Below are positions 35,170 through 43,628 of a stretch of 64,000 bases of DNA, one piece after another (the stretch's first letter is position 1; each line of letters starts with the position of its first letter). The notes beneath the pieces were generated by a model, which saw only the letters and a program-made list of their open reading frames with translations, searched no databases and had not been told where the DNA came from. The stretch lies in contig JBKHYJ010000080.1 of NCBI GenBank assembly GCA_046565505.1, forward strand, positions 136,143 through 200,142, given 5' to 3'. Position numbers and translations under genes: made by a program. Origin of the DNA: JBKHYJ01 sp046565505. Lineage in GTDB: Bacteria; Acidobacteriota; Blastocatellia; UBA7656.

Positions 35170-35748
35170 TCACCGCGATATTTTCAGAGGGTTCGTAAGC
35201 TCGACGGCCGTCCCGCAGCATGCCGCCGAATTCAAAGTGGAAGGCCCCGAAGCGGAAGGCTCTGAGGACGCCCCCGCTGTCCCGGCCCTGGGCGCGCGCG
35301 CCGAGGCCCGCGCGCTCGGCTCGGTTACGCAGCACGTAGTCGTTTCGGCAAGGTCGTCTTCGAGCACGGCGAAAACTTCCCACTCGTTGCCATCGGGGTC
35401 GCGCACCCACGTCTTGTCTTGAATGGCGTAGCAGCAATTTGTCCGCATCTCGTCGCGGGTGACGAGGCCGGCTCGCTGCCACTGCTCGCGCACGGCGAGC
35501 ACGTCGCCCGTCGAGGCCACCTGAATCCCGAGGTGCGAGAGTGCGCCGCCGTCGCCGAACGGGACCTGGTTGAGCGTGAGGTTGAGCGGCGGATTCTGCA
35601 CGTCGAACTTCGCGTACCCCGCCCTCATCTTCGAGGGGTCTATGCCGAGCATCTTGCGGTAAAACTCGGTGCTACTTTCCACGTCCTTTACGTTGAGCGC
35701 CAGGTGCGCTTTCAACGCCCGCACGGGCATCGCCGTCGTGTCGTCCAT
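35170..35748 (-). CDS. arsI: ArsI/CadI-type VOC C-As lyase
   Basis: A 192-residue vicinal-oxygen-chelate dioxygenase. Fe(II) ligands are recognisable in KAHLALNV (His), LSHLGIQV (His) and NEWEVFAVLE (Glu). The thiolate pair for As(III) lies in RTNCCYAIQDKTWV. This layout is that of ArsI, which cleaves the C-As bond of trivalent methyl- or phenylarsenicals, and of CadI. A roughly 60-residue tail follows with two further Cys pairs (TTTCCV and SAACCG). AGGAG eight bases before ATG 35748 fixes the start; ATG 35766 is the alternative. It is divergent from arsR and preceded by a promoter whose -35 lies in an ArsR-type palindrome. Cadmium induction (CadI) is the competing view. Confidence 0.87.
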   Translation of the reverse strand: MDDTTAMPVRALKAHLALNVKDVESSTEFYRKMLGIDPSKMRAGYAKFDVQNPPLNLTLNQVPFGDGGALSHLGIQVASTGDVLAVREQWQRAGLVTRDEMRTNCCYAIQDKTWVRDPDGNEWEVFAVLEDDLAETTTCCVTEPSARASARAPRAGTAGASSEPSASGPSTLNSAACCGTAVELTNPLKISR

Positions 35749-35785
35749 CTGACCGTCTCCTTTCATATTCGTCTTAGCGGATATG

Positions 35786-35821
35786 ATAATAGGCCGATCA
35801 GACATATGTGTCAAGACATAT
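35786..35821 (-). promoter_or_regulatory. arsI promoter with ArsR operator palindrome
   Basis: On the minus strand TTGACA (complement of 35809-35814), 17 bases and TATTAT (complement of 35786-35791) form a strong promoter. The -35 is embedded in ATATGT-N6-ACATAT (35804-35821), a perfect dyad resembling ArsR/SmtB operators. Repressor binding would block arsI and also the divergent arsR start region. Confidence 0.75.
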
Positions 35822-35850
35822 TTGTACTGCCGTGATAAAATGCCAGCGTC

Positions 35851-36255
35851 ATGGGAAAAGCGGATAAAGAGTTTGAGATGGAGCTGCTGTTCAGGGCGCT
35901 GGCGGACCGCACGCGCTTACGGCTGCTGAACCTGATGGCCGAGCACGAGGTGTGCGTCTGTTTTTTCGTGGAGATTTTAAAGACTAACCAGCCGAAGATA
36001 TCCCGCCACCTGGCCTACCTGCGGAGGGCGGGCGTGGTCCGCGCGCGGCGCGAAGGGAAGTGGATGCACTACAGGGTCGTGGACCCGCCGAACCCGCATG
36101 CCGCTCGCATCTTCGGCGAGGTGCGGGCGTGGCTCGCCGAGGACGACGCCATGCGGCGCGACCGCGCGCTGCTTGCTAAAGTGTGTTGCGCTCCGCGCCC
36201 GCCCGCCCGCCTGCAAGGGGCGCCCATCCCGCGCCGCGCCGCCGCAGCCGTCTGA
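35851..36255 (+). CDS. arsR: ArsR/SmtB-family metalloid-responsive repressor
   Basis: A 134-residue winged-helix repressor. The helix carrying the classical alpha-3 thiolate site reads AEHEVCVCFFVEIL, giving the C-x-C expected for As(III)/Sb(III)-sensing ArsR. DNA contacts come from TNQPKISRHLAYLRRAGVV and the wing RREGKWMHYRVV. An extra VCC lies in the C-terminal tail and might join the metal site as in other ArsR types. It is divergent from arsI across 102 bases containing a palindrome, so it should repress arsI until arsenite or organoarsenical binds. No efflux gene (arsB, acr3 or arsP) is adjacent. No clear ribosome site is seen. Confidence 0.92.
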   Translation: MGKADKEFEMELLFRALADRTRLRLLNLMAEHEVCVCFFVEILKTNQPKISRHLAYLRRAGVVRARREGKWMHYRVVDPPNPHAARIFGEVRAWLAEDDAMRRDRALLAKVCCAPRPPARLQGAPIPRRAAAAV

Positions 36256-36554
36256 GATTGCAGCGGGCGCGCACCTTGAAAATTATCATCGCGTAGCATA
36301 TAAACTCCGCGTGCCCGCTGCTCGCCGATCCTGGTCAGAGAATTCAGGCGCAGGGCTTCATACAATTTCTTGCTCTCTTCGCATCTCGGAAGCCCGCCGC
36401 AATGAGCGGCTCTGCCGGAGTCTTCGGCGCGAATAGAATTCTGCCCGCGGGAGATTCCCGCCGGCCTGAGCGTGCAACTCTAGTTGCCATTATTCCCGGC
36501 CCTCGTAATTCGATCTTTCAGTATGAATTGGCCCGCAGAAAGAGAGGAGTAAGT

Positions 36555-39500
36555 ATGACCAAAGCGCGAATAAAAAAACTACACGTTCACCTGGCCCTGT
36601 CGCTGCTCATGCTCGGCGCGGCCGGCCCGGGGCACGCGCAGTCGCAGGCGACCACGGGCGTCATCGAAGGGATAGTCTACGATCAAAGCGAAGCCGTCAT
36701 CACGGACGCCAGCGTGAAGGTTAAGCAGAAGGAGACGGGGCTGGAACGCGCGGCCCGGACCGATGAAAACGGGCGGTTCCGCGTGGTTCTGCTCCCGCTC
36801 GGCACTTACACCGTGGAAGTCGAAAAGCAAGGGTTCGGGAAGCTCGTTCAGAACGACATAGAGTTGACCGTCGGGCAGACGATCAATCTCCCGATCACGC
36901 TCAAGCCCGGCGTGGTCGAGGTCGTGACGATCACGGGCGACGCACCCGTCGTCGAGACGACTCGCTCGGAGCAATCGACGCTTGTCGACAAGCGGTCGGT
37001 CGAGAACCTCCCGATCAACGGCCGCGACTTCGTCGGCTTCGTCAAACTCGCCCCGACCGTCTCGGTCGTGCAGGGGCCCGACGGCGCGGAGATCACCATC
37101 AACGGCCAGAAAGGTATCCAGAACAACATCTCCGTAGACGGGGCCGACGCGAACAACCCGTTTTTCGGCGAACAGCGCGGCGGGCAGAGGCCGCAGTTTA
37201 CGATCTCGCTCGAAGCCGTGAAAGAGTTTCAGGTCGTGGCCGACGGCGGCTCGGCCGAGTTCGGCCGGTCGAGCGGGGGCTTCATCAACGTGGTGACGAA
37301 GTCTGGCACCAATCAATTTCACGGCTCGGGCTTCGCCTTCCTCAGGGACAAGTCGCTGACCTCGCAGAACCCCGACGCGGTCAGGGCGAAGCTCCCGACG
37401 GACGACTTCCGGCAGTATCAGTTCGGCGGCTCGCTCGGCGGCCCGATCAAACGCGACCGCGCGTTCTTCTTCTTAGCTTACGACCAGAATAAGGGTGACA
37501 GCCGTAAGCCCAACCGCATAGACCCGCGACTGGTCCAAATCTTCGCGACGCGCTTCAACGACCCGGGCGAGCAGGGGGTCATTGAGCGGACCAACGGCGC
37601 GAACGCCCTGCTGGGCAAGGTCGATTGGAACGTTAATACGAGGAACCTCTTGACCCTGCGGCACAACTACAGCCGGGCGGTCCAGGAGAATGGGACGTTC
37701 GACGTGCCGACCTGGGGGCGGAGCGCGAATGGCCGCGAGACGGACAACTCGAACGCCTTCATCGCTCAACTCGTGACGACGTTCTCCGCGCGCCACCTGA
37801 ACGAATTTCGATTCCAGTACGCGCGCGAAGCGAGGCCGCGTTTCTACGACGGGCCCGACCTGCCGGACGTGGCAATCGCGGGCACTGACCCGGAGACAGG
37901 CGAGGCCACGGCCTTCCGCTTCGGCCGGCCGTTCTTTCTGCCCGTGCCGGAGGTCGATACGCGGTTACAGTTCACGGACAACTTTTCCATCCTGCGCGGC
38001 AGCCACTCATTCAAACTGGGGTTTGACTTCAACCGCACGCACACGAGTCAGACGTTCGTGGGCTTCGGCCGCGGCCGCTACATCTTCGGCTCGGTCGAGG
38101 CGTTCCAGGACTACCTGAATAACCCGAGCAACTTCGGCGGCCTGTTGCTCTACCTGCAATTCGCGCCGCTCGGCGGGCGTACCGTTGAGGAGGCAGGCAC
38201 ACAGGAGTTCACTCAAATAGAGCCCGAGTGGTACGTTCAAGACAAATGGCAGCCGCGCCCGAACCTCAGCATAAGCTATGGGCTTCGCTATTACGCGCAG
38301 ATAGAAGACCAGCCGATCACGCCGCTGGCCGAGCGCCCTTACGCTCAGTTCATCGGCCAGCCCGGGTTCCCGTCGGACGGCACGATACCGTCGGAGAAGA
38401 AGGGCTGGCAGCCGAGGCTGGGCGTCGCATGGGACCCGACGAATAACGCGAAGACGGTCGTGCGCGCGAATTTCGGCATCTACTACGCGCGCATACCGGG
38501 CCTGGTGCTAGCGGGCCCGCGCAACACTGACGGGGCCATCGCGTTCAACATCTTCACCTGCTGCGGCCTGCCGTTCTTGCCGACCCCGCCCGCCAACCTC
38601 GGCATCTTCGCCGACACGGCGCAGTTCGCCCCGTTCAACCCCGGCGTCCGCGTGTTCGCGTCGGACTTCAGAAACCCGCGCACGTTGCAGTGGGGCGCCT
38701 CGGTCGAGCGCGAGTTGTTCAAGGACATGTCGTTCACGTTCGGGTTTAATTACGCGAACTCTGTCCACCTGACGCGCTTCGTCAACCGTAACGCGCCAGC
38801 CTTCGTCGGCCACGTGGCGGCCGATGGCCGAAAGCTCTTCGACGGGCCGCAGCCTTTCGCCAAGCCTGACGGCTCGGGCATAGGCGAGCTTGCGACTACA
38901 GAGTCGTCAGGGCGGTCGCTTTACCGAGGGTTCGTCTTTTCGGCCAATAAGCGGTTCAGCCACCGCTTCCAGTTCCAGGTGAATTACGTCCTGAGCTGGG
39001 ACTACTCCGACGACGATAACGAGCGCGACCCGTTCACTTTCCGCTACGCGGACGTGACGGATTTCGGGCCCGAGTATGGGTATTCGGACAGGGACCAGCG
39101 CCACAGGCTCAACGCTTTCGGCGTGTTCGACCTGCCGTCCCACTTCATACTGACGACGATATTCCAGGCGCGGTCGGCGCAGCCCGACTCCGTGCTCCTG
39201 CCCAACGACGCCAACGGGGATGGCAACACGCTCGACCGGCCATTCGTGAACGGCCGCGACGTGGGGCGCAACACGGTCCGCAAGAAGAATCAGTTTTACT
39301 CGTTCGACTTCCGTGTGACACGAATCTTCAAGGTCACAGAGAGCGTGCAGGTCGAGCCGCTCATCGAGGTCTTCAATCTCTTCAACAACACGAACCTGAT
39401 TTCCGTCCCGCGCCCGCTCCTGTTCAACTTCGACGGCACGGTGCGCTCCGGGTTTGGCGACCCCCGCCAGGCCCAGGTCGGCGTTAAGGTTCGCTTCTGA
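36555..39500 (+). CDS. Oar-like TonB-dependent receptor 1 (carboxypeptidase-regulatory domain)
   Basis: A 981-residue outer-membrane receptor. A signal peptide (LALSLLMLGAAGPGHAQS) precedes a CarboxypepD_reg domain (GVIEGIVYDQSEAVITDASV, then GTYTVEVEKQGFGKL), a plug (VDKRSVENLPINGRDFVGFV; NNISVDGADANNPFF; SAEFGRSSGGFINVVTKSGT) and a long 22-strand barrel ending AQVGVKVRF. It belongs to the Oar/SusC-like group that dominates acidobacterial outer membranes and probably imports oligosaccharides or peptides with TonB energy. AGGAG precedes the ATG at 36555. The preceding 299-base gap, after arsR, shows no feature I can name. A perfect hairpin terminator follows. No SusD partner is present. Confidence 0.92.
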   Translation: MTKARIKKLHVHLALSLLMLGAAGPGHAQSQATTGVIEGIVYDQSEAVITDASVKVKQKETGLERAARTDENGRFRVVLLPLGTYTVEVEKQGFGKLVQNDIELTVGQTINLPITLKPGVVEVVTITGDAPVVETTRSEQSTLVDKRSVENLPINGRDFVGFVKLAPTVSVVQGPDGAEITINGQKGIQNNISVDGADANNPFFGEQRGGQRPQFTISLEAVKEFQVVADGGSAEFGRSSGGFINVVTKSGTNQFHGSGFAFLRDKSLTSQNPDAVRAKLPTDDFRQYQFGGSLGGPIKRDRAFFFLAYDQNKGDSRKPNRIDPRLVQIFATRFNDPGEQGVIERTNGANALLGKVDWNVNTRNLLTLRHNYSRAVQENGTFDVPTWGRSANGRETDNSNAFIAQLVTTFSARHLNEFRFQYAREARPRFYDGPDLPDVAIAGTDPETGEATAFRFGRPFFLPVPEVDTRLQFTDNFSILRGSHSFKLGFDFNRTHTSQTFVGFGRGRYIFGSVEAFQDYLNNPSNFGGLLLYLQFAPLGGRTVEEAGTQEFTQIEPEWYVQDKWQPRPNLSISYGLRYYAQIEDQPITPLAERPYAQFIGQPGFPSDGTIPSEKKGWQPRLGVAWDPTNNAKTVVRANFGIYYARIPGLVLAGPRNTDGAIAFNIFTCCGLPFLPTPPANLGIFADTAQFAPFNPGVRVFASDFRNPRTLQWGASVERELFKDMSFTFGFNYANSVHLTRFVNRNAPAFVGHVAADGRKLFDGPQPFAKPDGSGIGELATTESSGRSLYRGFVFSANKRFSHRFQFQVNYVLSWDYSDDDNERDPFTFRYADVTDFGPEYGYSDRDQRHRLNAFGVFDLPSHFILTTIFQARSAQPDSVLLPNDANGDGNTLDRPFVNGRDVGRNTVRKKNQFYSFDFRVTRIFKVTESVQVEPLIEVFNLFNNTNLISVPRPLLFNFDGTVRSGFGDPRQAQVGVKVRF

Positions 39501-39516
39501 TCTGGTCTTTTTTGAT

Positions 39517-39549
39517 TCCGCCACGGGGGCAGCCGCCCGCCGTGGCGGA
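39517..39549 (+). terminator. Hairpin terminator after receptor 1
   Basis: TCCGCCACGG (39517-39526) and CCGTGGCGGA (39540-39549) form a perfect 10-bp stem with a 13-base GC-rich loop, 17 bases after the stop codon. TTTTTT precedes rather than follows the stem, so termination strength is uncertain in the plus direction. Confidence 0.6.
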
Positions 39550-39734
39550 TTCTGATTCGGGAAAGCTCGCCGGGCGCAGTACCCACCACGGTCGCTTTCA
39601 AAGCGTCTCGCGGGCAGGTGCGGCGTTCCCCCTGAATCGTTGCCCTGATCGCCGCTTTCGCTTCGGAAGTGACGTAAGTCATAAAGCAGAGAATTATCAT
39701 TTTACGGTGCGCGGGAGGCCGAAAATCGAGCCCG

Positions 39735-39764
39735 TTGACAAGCGGAAAGTGGCCGTGCTATAAG
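39735..39764 (+). promoter_or_regulatory. Promoter of receptor 2 with overlapping inverted repeat
   Basis: TTGACA (39735-39740), an 18-base spacer and TATAAG (39759-39764). GTTGAC (39734-39739) and GTCAAC (39772-39777) form an inverted repeat bracketing the core promoter. The predicted start leaves a leader of roughly 120 bases before ATG 39896. Confidence 0.6.
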
Positions 39765-39895
39765 CTGAGCAGTCAACCCGTTTAGAGCTTCTTAATCGAA
39801 ACATGGGCAGGGTTTTCACTTGGGCGCTTAAGAATAATCTGAACGATTTCCCTTTACTATTCCGATGTCTCGACCGGGTCGAGATTGGGGGCGAC

Positions 39896-42800
39896 ATGAA
39901 AATAGGTAAGCTCGTCTCACTTCTGCTCTTACTGCTGATGCTGGCCTGTGTGACACCCGTTTTCGCTCAAAGCGACCGCGGCACGATCACCGGCACCGTG
40001 ACTGATCCGAGCGGGGCGGTCGTCGCGAACGCGAAAATCACTGCCACCAGCCTTGACTCGGGCGAGGTGCGCGAGGTCACGACAAGCGACGAAGGCAATT
40101 ATACGCTTCCCGAATTAAAGGCGGGCCCGTGGAAAATATCGGTCGAGGCGCAGGGGTTCAAGTCCTCCGCGCTCGACAGAGTTCAGGTCGCCGTGCAGGT
40201 GACGCGCACAGTAGATATAAAGCTGGAGGCCGGCAGCGTCAGCGAGACGGTCAACGTCACGGCCGAGGCCCCGGTCATTCAACCCGATTCCGCCGTCCGC
40301 CAGACGAACGTGACCGAGCGACAGGTGAAAGAGCTACCGCTCGCCGTCAGCGCGGAGTCGGGCGGGCGCACGCCCCTCGCGTTCATCTTTTTGGACAGCA
40401 ACGTCACGGCGGCGACCGCGACCAGCGGCCGCGGCACTGACGCGGCGAACTTCAGGGTGAGCGGCGGGCAGGGCCTGGGGACCGAGATACTGATAGATGG
40501 CGCGAGCACGCGGCGCGCGCAAAACGGGACCTTCTTCTCCGAAGTCGCGCCGGGCCCGAACGCCTTCCAGGAGTTCACCATCTCGACCAGCACCTACTCG
40601 GCCGAATTCGGCAGCTCCACGGGCGGCGTCGTTAACTTCACGATCAAATCAGGCACCAACAGGTTCCACGGCGAAGTCTATGACCTGTTCCGCAACAAGG
40701 CGCTCAACGCCAACAGCTTCCTCAATAACGCGCGCGGCTTCAATAAGCCCGAAGACAGCCAGAACGATTTCGGCGGCAACATCGGCGGGCCCGTCTGGAT
40801 ACCGAAGGTCTACAACGGCCGCGACCGGACATTCTTCTTCTTTAACTATGGCGGCTACCGCTTCAGCCAGTCGGAGACGGTCGCCGTTTCCGTGCCGACG
40901 CTCAGGATGCGCACGGGCGACTTTTCCGAACTTCTGACCGACCCGGACGTGCTCAGGCAATTCCCGGGCGGCGTGCGCATCTACGACCCGACGCAGCCGC
41001 CCGACACGCGCGTCGCCATCCCCGGCAACCGGCTAGACCTCTACAGGGGCGGCGCGGTGATAGACCCCGTGGGGCTGGCCGCGCTCCAGAGGTTCCCGGA
41101 GCCCACCGACCCCGGCGTCTTTCATAATTTCAGGACCACCAGCACCGTGCCCACGGACATGAACAGCTACATAGGCAAGGTGGACCAGGTGATATCGGAC
41201 AGGCAGCGGTTCTCCGTGAGCTACTCAAACCGCAAGCTGACGACGATCAAGGGGGGCTTCCCGCGCTTCCCGACCCCGTTCGTCGTGCAGGACGTGTGGG
41301 ACCAGAATTTCAGGTCCGACTACCTGCGCTTCCAGCATGATTTCACGCTGTCGCCGACGCTCCTCAACCACCTCAACTTCGGCTTCAACCGCGTCGATGT
41401 GACCAACAGGAATTTCACGGAGGGGTTCAACCCGAGTGAAGAGCTGGGCCTGCCGGCCAACGCCTCACAGAACCTCGCTTTCCCGCGGCTGGGTTTCCCG
41501 GGCTATGGCGACCCCGTGGTCTCGGGCGACATCCGCGCGTACCAGAACATCGGCTCCACCTTCTTCAGCGACAGGCAGAAGGACAACGAATTCGAGGTCG
41601 CCGATTTCGTCACCTGGGTCAAGGGCCGTCACACTTTTAAATTCGGGGGCGACGTTCGCTGGACCAGGTTCGACATACACCAGTTGATCGACCCGGGCGG
41701 GACGTTCAACTTCAGGCATGACCAGACGGCCGCCGACCGCGACCCGGAGGGCGGCTGGCCCATCGCGAGCCTCATCACGGGGGCGACGGAATTCTCTTTC
41801 GTCACCTTCCGATCAATAGACCCGGGCTGGAGGTATTTTTATCCGTCGATGTTCGTCAACGACGATTTCAAGGTCACGCAGCGCCTGACCTTGAACCTCG
41901 GCATCCGTTACGACATCCCGTTCCCGCGCACTGAGAAGGAAGACCGGTTCCGCGGCTTTGACCCGAACGTGACAAACCCTGTCGTCAACCGCCCCGGCGC
42001 GATAGTCGGCGCGGGCGGGCAGGGCGGCCTACAGGCCGAGCACGCGGGGCTGGTGAAGACGGACTACTCGAACGTATCCCCGCGCCTCGGCTTCGCGTAC
42101 TCTTTAAACAGCCAGACGGTCGTGCGCGGCGGGTTCGGCCTGTATTACGCGCCGCTGCTATACGGCTTCAACGGGGCGAACAACATCGCGGAGGGGACGC
42201 TCGGCTATTCGGTGAGCGCGCTCCGCACGCCGAATGGCAGGCAATCGACGGTCTTCCTGAGGAGCATGCCCAGCCTCCCCGCGATAGACCCCAACGGCCA
42301 GTTCATAGGGGCCACCGACGTTGATTTCTTCGACCCGAACTTCAAGACGGGCCGCACGGCGCAGTGGAGCCTGGACGTGCAAAGGCAGTTGCCCGCGAAT
42401 TTCGCGGTCTCCATCGGCTACATAGGGCACAAGGGCGACAGGCTCAAATCGAACTTCACGCGCCTGAACGCGCTGCCGCTCGACGCACTGAAGCTGGGCT
42501 TCCCATTATTGAGCAAGCCGCTCAGGGACGTGACCCCGGCCGAGCGCAGCTACGCGGCGTCGGTAGGCGTGCCGCTGCCGGCGAGCCCGAACGCCGTCTT
42601 CAGCGGCTTCAACGGCAACGTCGCCGAGTCGCTGCGCCCCTTCCCGCAGTACGGGAGGATCAACAACCTTCTCGAAAGCAAAGGCGAGAGCTGGTACAAC
42701 GCGCTGCAAATCAAGCTCGACCGCCGCTTCTCGCAGGGCATTCAATTCGGGCTCTCTTACACATTCTCGAAGCTGCTGACGAACGCCTCGGAGGACCTCT

Positions 42801-43528
42801 TCGGCTCTTCCCCCCTGGGCGGCGTGTTGCAGAACCCTTACGACATCAAATCGCTCAAGACGGTCTCCCCGAATAACGCGCCGCACGTGCTCGTATTCAA
42901 CTACATCGTAGAGCTGCCCTTCGGCAGGGGACACAGGTTCTTGAGCGATGGCGGCTTCATAGACAGGTTCGTCAACGGGTGGCAGGTGGGCGCGATACAC
43001 CGTTACCAATCCGGGCTACCCATATCCGTCTTCACGTCGGAGAACCGTGACTTCCTCGACCTGGTAGGCTTCGGCGGCAACCTGCGTCCTAATTTGACCG
43101 GGCAGCGACTGACGCAGTTTATGCCGCTCGGCCCGAGCGGCACGACGACGCGAGTCCTAAACCCGGGCGCGTTCGTGGCCCCGCCCAACTTCCAGGCCCC
43201 GCCCACCACCAACGTCAGCGACCCGCGCTACGCCGCTTACTACGCGGACCCGCTGAGGTTCTTCGGCAGCGCCTCGCCCGTGCTGGACTCGGCCCGCGTG
43301 CTGCCGTTCAGGAGCGAGAACGTTAACTTGATGAAGAAGACGCGCCTGACGGAGACGTTCACGTTTGAATTCCGCGCGGAGTTCTTCAACGTATTTAATC
43401 GCCACCGCTACTTCCAGCCGAATGGCGATTTGAGGAATCAAACCATCTTCGGCACCTCGGATGTTATAAACGACTTCAACATCTACGGGCCGCGCGTAAT
43501 CCAGCTCGGATTCAGGCTGTTGTTTTAG
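39896..43528 (+). CDS. Oar-like TonB-dependent receptor 2 (carboxypeptidase-regulatory domain)
   Basis: A 1,210-residue paralogue of the receptor just upstream. Order: signal peptide (LVSLLLLLLMLACVTPVFAQ), CarboxypepD_reg domain (GTITGTVTDPSGAVVANAKI, then LKAGPWKISVEAQGFKS), plug (NVTERQVKELPLAVSAESGG; TEILIDGASTRRAQN; SAEFGSSTGGVVNFTIKSGT) and a barrel ending VIQLGFRLLF. The barrel is about 230 residues longer than in receptor 1, suggesting longer surface loops or a different ligand. GGGGGCGAC precedes ATG 39896. It has its own promoter. It lies directly upstream of the TPR and glycosidase genes, which makes oligosaccharide uptake the most economical role, but this is inference from context. 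Confidence 0.92.
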   Translation: MKIGKLVSLLLLLLMLACVTPVFAQSDRGTITGTVTDPSGAVVANAKITATSLDSGEVREVTTSDEGNYTLPELKAGPWKISVEAQGFKSSALDRVQVAVQVTRTVDIKLEAGSVSETVNVTAEAPVIQPDSAVRQTNVTERQVKELPLAVSAESGGRTPLAFIFLDSNVTAATATSGRGTDAANFRVSGGQGLGTEILIDGASTRRAQNGTFFSEVAPGPNAFQEFTISTSTYSAEFGSSTGGVVNFTIKSGTNRFHGEVYDLFRNKALNANSFLNNARGFNKPEDSQNDFGGNIGGPVWIPKVYNGRDRTFFFFNYGGYRFSQSETVAVSVPTLRMRTGDFSELLTDPDVLRQFPGGVRIYDPTQPPDTRVAIPGNRLDLYRGGAVIDPVGLAALQRFPEPTDPGVFHNFRTTSTVPTDMNSYIGKVDQVISDRQRFSVSYSNRKLTTIKGGFPRFPTPFVVQDVWDQNFRSDYLRFQHDFTLSPTLLNHLNFGFNRVDVTNRNFTEGFNPSEELGLPANASQNLAFPRLGFPGYGDPVVSGDIRAYQNIGSTFFSDRQKDNEFEVADFVTWVKGRHTFKFGGDVRWTRFDIHQLIDPGGTFNFRHDQTAADRDPEGGWPIASLITGATEFSFVTFRSIDPGWRYFYPSMFVNDDFKVTQRLTLNLGIRYDIPFPRTEKEDRFRGFDPNVTNPVVNRPGAIVGAGGQGGLQAEHAGLVKTDYSNVSPRLGFAYSLNSQTVVRGGFGLYYAPLLYGFNGANNIAEGTLGYSVSALRTPNGRQSTVFLRSMPSLPAIDPNGQFIGATDVDFFDPNFKTGRTAQWSLDVQRQLPANFAVSIGYIGHKGDRLKSNFTRLNALPLDALKLGFPLLSKPLRDVTPAERSYAASVGVPLPASPNAVFSGFNGNVAESLRPFPQYGRINNLLESKGESWYNALQIKLDRRFSQGIQFGLSYTFSKLLTNASEDLFGSSPLGGVLQNPYDIKSLKTVSPNNAPHVLVFNYIVELPFGRGHRFLSDGGFIDRFVNGWQVGAIHRYQSGLPISVFTSENRDFLDLVGFGGNLRPNLTGQRLTQFMPLGPSGTTTRVLNPGAFVAPPNFQAPPTTNVSDPRYAAYYADPLRFFGSASPVLDSARVLPFRSENVNLMKKTRLTETFTFEFRAEFFNVFNRHRYFQPNGDLRNQTIFGTSDVINDFNIYGPRVIQLGFRLLF

Positions 43529-43628
43529 TCCGGGAGGACGCTTCACGGGCGGCGCGGGGAGACCGAATGGCTTTCCCGCGTCGCTCGTTTCGCTTTAGGG
43601 TAATTTCATACCGTTAGCAACGCTCACC

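Noticed and set aside
43529..43628. Possible terminator after receptor 2
   Set aside because: The gap is GC-rich but I could not draw a stable hairpin with the usual features.
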